From Pyrenochaeta sp. MPI-SDFR-AT-0127 (taxonomy: Eukaryota > Ascomycota > Dothideomycetes > Pleosporales > Cucurbitariaceae): a stretch of DNA of 64,000 nucleotides. The position numbers were made by a program, and so were the translations under genes. Position 1 is the first letter of the stretch. Every line of letters begins with the position of its first letter. The stretch lies in assembly GCA_020747015.1 (NCBI GenBank), contig JAGTJM010000030.1:1-64000 (forward strand), written 5' to 3'. A model generated the notes under the pieces. It had not been told where the DNA came from. It saw only the letters and a list, made by a program, of their open reading frames with translations, and ran no database searches. Of this stretch, positions 56,885 through 64,000 are shown one piece after another.

Positions 56885-57321
56885 TGTATGCCGGAGTGAG
56901 AGTAGGAAGACGTTTAGCGGCCGATCATGAGTGGAGGAAAGGTTGTAAAGGTCAGTTGCCTTCGGGAAATACTGTTCACGGAATCCACGGTGGAGGAAAG
57001 CTTCGACCAATGACGGCTATGTAGTTAAAAGGTGATGACGATCGGGCTGGGGATCGTGCGCTAGTCAATCAAAAGTAGCCGAACTGCCAAGGGAGGCACA
57101 CGTGAAGGCGCGTTCTGACTAGGCGCGTCCACTGCTGCCTTACGCATGTGCCGCCTGACAGTAGCCCACATCTATGCTTTTGTTTGCTGCTCCCTTTTGA
57201 AGTTTCTCGTGCCTTTCCTGCGACCGGATAGAACATAGATTGACGTGCAAAAAAGCCATCTATTCGCATTGGAAACTGTAACCATTTATTCGCATCTAAC
57301 ACAAACTCAGTGTGACGTGCC
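56885..57321. promoter_or_regulatory. Shared divergent promoter, HEM15 / KU70
   Basis: 437 bp between divergent start codons, with an ACACGTGAAG site near 57100. No other element identified. Confidence 0.4.
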
Positions 57322-59358
57322 ATGGCCGAGCCGCAAGACAACCGTCCGGGCGAAGAAGAGGAGGAAGAGGAAGAGGAGATAGATGATACGGTAGGTCAAA
57401 TTTACAAATCGAGCAGTTTGGACAGTTCTACTCATTCATCATAGAGCTACAAGACAATCAAGGATGCCGTTCTCTTCGCAATCGACGTCAGCCCTACCAT
57501 GCTTGAGCAACCACCCAAAACAGAAGATAAGAAAGCAGATCGCGACTCTCCAACTTCTGCTGCGCTTAAGTGTGCCTACCAATTGATGCAGCAGCGCATC
57601 ATCTCGAATCCCAATGATATGATGGGCATCCTTTTGTTTGGAACAGACAAGACAGACCTCAAAGATGGCGACAGCACTTTTCAGCACTGCTATCTTCTTG
57701 CAGATCTAGACGTTCCGTCAGCACAAGACGTGAAGCGGCTTAGAGATTTGGTCGAGAATGAAGAGGAGGGGGGGCAGATACTGAAGCCTGCGAAAGACGG
57801 AGCAAGCATTGCGACGGTTCTTTTCTGTGCAAATCAGATTTTCACGACCAAAGCACCCAACTTCTCATCAAGACGTCTTTTCATAGTAACAGACAACGAT
57901 TACCCAGTCAAGGTCAAGGCGGACAAAGACACGGCAGTTACTCGGGCACGAGATTTGTACGACTTAGGCTGTACGATAGATCTGTTTCCGATATCGCAGC
58001 CGGAGCACATTTTCGACCGGTCGCGCTTCTATGACGATCTGGTTTACCCAACATCTCCCTCAGGCCCAGATGCGCCAGTTGCTGTACCCTCTACTACCAA
58101 AATAGCGAAGAGCGGTGAAGGTATTAGTCTGCTCAAGCAGCTCATCTCTTCAATTAACTCGAAGGCTACACCTCGTCGTGCACTCTTTAGCCTGCCACTC
58201 GAGCTCGGTCCCGACTTCCGCATAGGTGTGAAAGGTTACATCTTGATTAAACGCCAAGAGCACGCCAAATCGTGCTATGTCTGGGTCGGCGGAGAGAAGG
58301 CACAAATTGTGACTTCATCAACATCGCACATGGCGGACGACACAGCGCGTGTTGTTGAAAAGACGGAGTTGAGAAAAGCATACAAGTTTGGAGGAGACGC
58401 CATTACGTTCACACCAGAGGAGATCACTCGGATACGACAGTGTTTCGGTGACCCCGTGATACGGGTTATTGGCTTCAAGCCACTCTCATACTTGCCCATC
58501 TGGGCGAACACCAACAAAGCGACTTTCATCTACCCATCCGAAGCGGACTTCATCGGCTCAACTCGAGTTTTCTCCGCATTGCATCAGAAGTTACTCAAAT
58601 CGAAGAAGATGGGCTTGGTATGGTTCATCGCTCGCCGCAACGCCGCACCTACGCTATGCGCTCTCATCCCTGCGGAAGAAAAAATGAACGAAGATGGCGA
58701 CCAGTCAATGCCGCCAGGCCTCTGGCTCGTTCCGCTCCCTTTCGCAGACGATATCCGCCAATTTCCCGACCAAGCTGAGAGTCCTCTCAAGACTACTGAT
58801 GCATTGACAGATAAGATGCGCCTCATTATCGAACAATTGCAGCTGCCTAGGGGGATGTATGATCCGTCAAAGTATCCAAATCCAGACCTTCAATGGTTTT
58901 ATCGTATTTTACAGGCTCTGGCTCTAGAGGAAGAACTTCCTGTTCAGCCTGATGACAAGACAGTGCCCAAATATAGGCAAATTGATAAGCGCTGTGGGCA
59001 GTATATTGAAGAATATGGCAAAGAGTTCGAAGAGGCATTCGCCCAGCAACAAAATTCGACATTGGCACACCGTGGCAAGGCAAATACTGCGAAAAAGCGC
59101 GCTGGCGCTAGCGAAGCAGAAGAAAAGCAGGTCAAACGCGTGAAGAAGGAGCCGAAAGTGAAAGATGAGAAAGGCGAAGAGGACGCCGAGGGCTTGACAG
59201 ATCAACAAATGGCGAGTTTGAATGATAAAGGGCAAATAAGTAAACAAACCGTCGCCATATTAAAGGACTTCTTGAACCAAAGAGGGCATAGTACAAGCGG
59301 GAAGAAAGCAGACCTATTGGAGAGGGTACAGGAGTATCTTGAGGGAAAGGGACTGTGA
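57322..59358 (+). CDS. KU70: Ku70, DNA end-binding subunit of non-homologous end joining
   Basis: Forms the Ku70/Ku80 ring that binds DNA ends for non-homologous end joining and protects telomeres. Exons are 57322-57390 and 57445-59358, giving 660 residues. The N-terminus is acidic (a run of Glu), then the von Willebrand-like domain starts with KTIKDAVLFAIDVSPTML and includes MGILLFGTDKT and RLFIVTDNDYP. The Ku core follows with LFSLPLELGPDFRIGVKGYI, KAYKFGGDAITFTPEEI, IRVIGFKPLSYLP and MGLVWFIARRNAAPTLCALI. The C-terminus has a basic linker (KRVKKEPKVKDEK) and a SAP domain (QTVAILKDFLNQRGHSTSGK...LLERVQEYLEG). Full-length and apparently functional. In other fungi it is mus-51 or kusA. Confidence 0.96.
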
Positions 59359-61068
59359 ACAATTCATGACACAGGGACGAGGGGCATTCACGCGTGCAAG
59401 AAAATAATGAGGTGATTGTGAAAAGATATCAATGAATTCACACGAAGACATGAAATGGCCACTCTCGATTTCGTACGTCCCAATAGTCTCTTGTATTATT
59501 ACCGTCTCAGCGGACTGGTTCACGTAAAGAGTTGCACGACTAATTGACTGGAGTCCAACTAGCTGGAATGATACATCAAGCGTCTATAGTATGAACTTCG
59601 CTAACACCTCTGACTGATGTGCTTGTGGTGTGGATTGAATAGTGACATTTCAAGATTCGTAAGTGGCAGAGCTATTGTAGCTTGTGGAGCACCAATCTGA
59701 AATGTGAGATATTCGCTCAGTGGATGTTCTCTGTATAGAGTAGCAATTACGTCCCAAATACAGTGCGCGATCTAATCTCAGTCATGTGGCATGGTGAAAA
59801 TGTGATGCTTACGCATGCACTCACTCTAAATATGTTGATCGTGTTGTTGAGATTATTGCTTTGAGACAATATAGACCTGTTCTCGTGGATACACAAGCCG
59901 TACGCAGTTTTGACATATAAGATGCGTGGCTTAAGCACCCCCTGGAAAACATCATGTACCATTCCTCGAACGTGTTTTAGTTACTATTAGATATAAAGCA
60001 CTGAATAATATAGTTTAAAACTGCACTTATCGTTTTGGTCTATAAGCTTCGTTCTGACACGACGATCTTAAAATTTGTAGGAAAACGCCCTGACTCCATG
60101 GCTACACAAGACCGCGTACGGGAACAGTAAACTTTGCTCGGTTTGAATCAAAGGGTTCAAAGGGGCACCAACCATTGATACCACGGGATTATATACCAAG
60201 TCTAGCATGACTGAGCCCAGAAAGTTGATGATGTGTTAGCACATGTTCGACTGCAGGATCGTGAAGATTGAGCTGCATGAGTACGATTTCGCCCATCCTA
60301 CCATCGAGTGTCTTTGGCATTCACTTATTGAGATGGCCAGACAATGACCGCTGGTGGATGCTTTGTTTAACTTTATTGTCTTTTTCGGTTTGTGCACACG
60401 CATGAAACCACAACAGCTCATCAAGGGCGTATGCAGAAAGCTGGGGAGCCTATGCATGATCACATAAGCATATATGAACTTGCTGGGGGTTGTAAGGTTG
60501 TAGTATCTGGTTATAACGTATAATTGTGAGATGTATAACGTATAATTGTGAGATGTATAACGTATAATTGTGAGACGTATAATTGATAATTGTGAGATAA
60601 CGTATAATCGTGAGATGTAAAACGTATAATTGTGAGATACGTCTAACGTATGTTTTTGACAGGCCGTCGACTTTATGGCTTGTTGGTTGCAAGTCTTTTC
60701 CGTACTGTGCCGAGTTGGTTGCATACAACCTACCATGTTAAAATAACTTCCCTTCACCTCCCCTCCAATTTCATTCTTCAACATCTCCGCGACACGTCAA
60801 CTGGATCAGCTAGAGGGCGGTTAGGTTATATCAATTTGTACCCCAATACTTTCTGGCTGTATTTCCAAACACAAGCAGCCATAGAACCATATGTCTAGTC
60901 TGTTACACCGAAGTCAAGCCTCCTCAGTACCTGCGCCATGCGCATAGTCACAAGATTTGGGATAAACTCGAGAGGTAGTGACCAAGGCAGAAACTGGTTG
61001 AGGTGCAGAAACCAGATGGCAATAGCTCAAAGTTGTGAACGTGGGCCGCCGCCGGACATCAAAAACAT
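59359..61068. other. Convergent gene-free region with minisatellite
   Basis: 1.7 kb, AT-rich, between the 3' ends of KU70 and the Est1-like gene. Besides the 20-bp tandem array at 60513-60646, I see no gene. A 182-codon minus-strand frame that runs through the array reflects its repeat sequence. Confidence 0.5.
60513..60646. repeat. Minisatellite, unit about 20-22 bp (ATAACGTATAATTGTGAGATGT)
   Basis: About six tandem units of 20-24 bp. The first two are identical 22-bp copies; later ones lose bases or carry substitutions (TGAGACGT, AATCGTGAG), so the array decays to the right. Each unit contains TATAATTGTGAGA. Confidence 0.9.
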
Positions 61069-63559
61069 TCAGACAGTCTGAGAGCTAATAACTGAAAACG
61101 TATGAGACTCCTTGTCGTATGCGATCCAGTGTGAATACTGCAAGCCAGTGTTAAAACGTTCAACGCTCGACATGATCACAGTACTTACCGTAGAAAGTTG
61201 AAACCCAAGCCTAAGCACCCTCTCCATGCGACTCTTCACTGTGCTCGGCAGCTCCAAATACCTTTCTTCTTCGTCATGTTCTCTGTCAAACCACTTTGCG
61301 GGAAAGTATTCTTGAGCCCATACCAATCCCCGTACAAGATAATCCTCAGGTAGTGGGAGCTCGTCGCCTCTCTCACCATCGCCGGGGAAAACATCGGCAG
61401 CAAGCAATGTATTGATGTCTTGTCCCTGGCTCTGGCTTTGTGCCTGGTTATGTATTTGATTTTCGGTCTTGACTAACGTATTGAGAAAGGCAACTAATTC
61501 AGCCCAAGGAATATTGGTAAGAAGCTGAGAAACGTATTTACTGGCAGCAAGAGTAGTAAGAAAAGAGAGCATGACGTGTACGTGAGGAAGCACGTTCTTG
61601 TCGCCAATGCGGCGGAGGACAAGGGCAAACGTATCGTTGGTGATAGACTTGGCGTGAACAAAGGTGGGTTGAGACAAAAGGGCAGTAATTTTTGAAGGAA
61701 TCTCGTTTTCGGTGATCGATGGTTCAATCGGGTCCTGATCAGCGGGAGATGCGGTGCGCCTGTCGTCAGGATTACTTGGGGGTAAATTCTTGACTTTCTC
61801 ATACTGTTGCGTAAGAAAGACCTGGCGAAGGGCGTTGTCGTCGACTCCGTAATCAAACCAGCCTGCAATGTTGGTGACAGCGATGTAAACACCCTGCTCC
61901 TTCCACTTTGCCGTGACGCGACCGATATGATTGTCTAGGTTGGCTGTAAACTCTCCCATAGTTGTCTCGAACTTTTCTATTTGCAACTTATCGAAAAGGT
62001 ACGCATGCGCCTTGATAAAGTGTGTGTCGATTGGTAGGGCGTGAGAGTAGGTCGTTGTGACAACATTACCAAGATACGGATCCAAGAGGGTCAGTATCGA
62101 ATCACGAGCACTGGGGAATGGCTTGACGCAAGTCAATGATCTTGAGTAGTAATACAGCTGTTGCAGCGCATTGGGGCGCGCCAAGATTGCCAGGTGGTGA
62201 TAGAGTCGTCCTACAGTAGGGTTCTTGTCCGCAGCCTTGGTGTACCATGAGCGCGCAACACCTGCCCAGGTCTCTCGGTCCCGGATATCTTCGTCCTCAA
62301 TGGCCATACGGTACCGCCCAAGGTCGCCCAAGCATTCGATCCAAGTGTCCTCAAAGGCTGGTACTGTCTCGTACAGGAGAGCCATCATTTGATAGGCCAA
62401 ATATATGAAGGCTAACATATAGTCGATACTGTCAGGAAGACGGCGACGAAGAAGCTCCAAAAACGAATGAATTCCATGCTTCCACATCCGGGCAGGCATT
62501 GAATATTTAGCTGCAAGACGACGAAGTGCTGGAGAAGCAGAAGGATGCTGGGAAGCCAAGAAGAAATCATGGTGTTCATGGAGCAACGTGCGATGGAGGG
62601 CGATTAATGCCTGCCAATGATCTGAAGCTAGCTTGGTATCAGAATTATCCTGAGCAGCAGCAGCTTGGGCACGGTCAACGTGTATACACTTTGTTTCAAC
62701 CATTGTTAGACCAGCATAGATTGACTTCACTTCAGATGCAAGCTGCTCTTGAGATATTGCGCGGCTATCTGGCTGGAGCAATAATCCAGGATAGCGAGAG
62801 TCATATCTTTGCAAGTCACTCAGTCCTGCCTGACGGGGAGGATACTGTGGCTTAGGAGCAGTCCGATGAGGTCCTTGGCGAGCAGGGGACTGAGAGTGTA
62901 GAGGCTGGAAGTGGCTACTCTTTGTAGCTTCCACAGACCATTCACTCGAAGGCTCTGGTGTTGATTGGTATGGAGACGAGGCACCCTTAGTAACCTGTTT
63001 TGGGTCGTAGAGGCGAGGATCCTGCGGCTTCGGTCTTGTCCGGTCTGATGGGATGGTGTGGGAAATCTGCCGTGAAAAGTCTGGATCGGCCACGTCTCCG
63101 TGAGAGGGAACCTTTCCTCGGCGGCTATGGTGCTCAGAATCTGCCGGACGCTTCTTACTAGACGGAGGTGAGGGCTGGCGTTCCTTGGCTGGGTCCAGTG
63201 AGAGGCCGGTGATATCAGGTGCAGACCGGTCCCCAGCGGTAGCATTTGATGACTGATCAGAATTCCTAAGGGTGCGTCAGAATGCCAACTGGCACGCACA
63301 TTACGCAGACTGTGGCTGGTGCTCACCTGAGCTTTAAGGCAGCTTCCTTTATTTCGGCCCGGGCTTGACGTAGCTCTATTCCGGCGATTTCTGCACTGTG
63401 CTCACCCTTTACATGATCAAAAAGCTGGTCTACATTCTGGAAAATCCTTCCATGATGACCGGGATACGGACATGGGAGGGCGCTAGTAGGTGGATAATCG
63501 CCCTTCTGCGTTCGGAGCGCTGTGATAAATCGGGATTGCACATTGTCTCCGGTATTCAT
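61069..63559 (-). CDS. Est1/Smg7/Ebs1-like protein (Est1 DNA/RNA-binding domain)
   Basis: Exons on the minus strand are 63327-63559, 61189-63265 and 61069-61137, giving 792 residues. The middle part matches the Est1/Smg5-7 14-3-3-like and TPR domain followed by the Est1 DNA/RNA-binding domain: HWQALIALHRTLLHEHHDFFL, then ETWAGVARSWYTKAADKNPTVGRLYHHLAILARP. That last block (the GRLYHHLA motif) is the family hallmark. Animal and yeast members act in nonsense-mediated decay or telomerase recruitment; this fungal form is not assigned further. The N-terminal 75 residues have a degenerate zinc-finger-like segment (CPYPGHHGRIFQNVDQLFDH) with one cysteine. Intron 61138-61188 is 51 nt, in frame and free of stops, so retention would add 17 residues. 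Confidence 0.85.
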
Positions 63560-64000
63560 TCTGAGCCTATTCGACCGAAGTGTAGCTAAGTTTTTCGTAT
63601 TCGTGCTACCGTTTGTGCTGATTTCCAAATATGACTGAGTTTTGTGATGCTATTGGCGGTTTCATCTGCCCAGAGATGCGAACACGTGACTGGTACACTG
63701 ATCCCAGCCTCCAGCTTTGCACGCTAGTGTCTTCTCGGGCCGTCACCGCCCAGAGTAGTAGTACATGCGATTTTGTGCAGTTTGCGTGTCAAAATCTGCA
63801 AATACTCAGAATCAAGCTGCGGACCTTTGTGTGCGCTGAACAGGCGTGAGAACGGCAGGAAAAGCGGATTTCGCGCGCGATACAAGTCGTCAAACGGATA
63901 GAAAAAAACCTGTTTGGCGTGCAACAGAAGATCCAAAGGCTGAGATTGAGCAGCTCAGGGTGCTGCAGGCGGGGAAAAGATCGTTTTATGCGGCTCTGTC
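63560..64000. other. Upstream flank of Est1-like gene to window edge
   Basis: 441 bp probably containing the promoter of the Est1-like gene. No coding exon with similarity was seen before the window ends. Confidence 0.35.

Noticed and set aside
60236..60784. 182-codon minus-strand frame through the minisatellite
   Set aside because: It encodes repeats of the satellite (SHNYTLYISQLY-like) and has no domain; repeat-driven.
1..64000. Bacterial-type features (operons, ribosome binding sites, CRISPR, riboswitches)
   Set aside because: The window is eukaryotic nuclear DNA with spliced genes; none of these apply and none were seen.

Overview
The window is nuclear DNA of a filamentous ascomycete (Pezizomycotina; probably Dothideomycetes, which is inference from gene style only). 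The evidence is short introns of about 45-70 nt with CTAAC/CTGAC-type branch sites, typical fungal families (HET, Zn2Cys6, fungal rhodopsin-fold membrane protein, Drs2, Tlg2) and single-copy eukaryotic housekeeping genes. Exon joins below were read by hand from splice signals, reading frame and family consensus, and every join keeps frame.

Layout. 0-9.7 kb holds metabolic and membrane genes: an APC permease cut by the left edge, a rhodopsin-like 7-TM protein, a D-amino-acid oxidase, a xylose-reductase-type aldo-keto reductase and an orphan 4-TM protein. 9.7-12 kb is gene-free and rich in simple repeats. 12-20 kb holds a low-complexity conserved protein, Sec61-beta and the flippase Drs2. 20-23.1 kb is gene-poor and carries a broken intron-containing tRNA-Lys(CTT).

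23.1-32.1 kb is the unusual part. Six compact genes in mixed orientation (called A-F here) have no recognisable housekeeping role: a large unknown protein (A), two small coiled-coil proteins (B, C), a SNF2-type ATPase/helicase (D), an acidic Ser/Asp/Glu-rich protein (E) and a C2H2 zinc-finger protein (F). They lie close together, and D and E overlap at their 3' ends. Three of their introns look GC-AG. The block is studded with a short palindrome, TCATC-N-GATGA, in exons (in more than one codon frame), in introns and between genes. I found no exact copy elsewhere in the window by eye. This may be an undescribed motif-tagged selfish or mobile gene block; that is inference.

33.7-64 kb returns to ordinary genes: the SNARE Tlg2, calmodulin, an INO80F-domain protein, a Zn2Cys6 regulator, a small orphan gene, an MDR reductase, SRP72, TFIIE-alpha, the pseudouridine synthase PUS1, pyruvate dehydrogenase E1-alpha, a HET-domain protein, ferrochelatase, Ku70 and an Est1/Smg7-like protein. 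Ku70 and the Est1-like gene are neighbours in convergent orientation, separated by 1.7 kb with a 20-bp minisatellite. Many neighbours are divergent pairs sharing 400-700 bp promoters (TFIIE-alpha/PUS1, E1-alpha/HET, ferrochelatase/Ku70). No CRISPR, rRNA, intact tRNA or recognisable transposase was seen.
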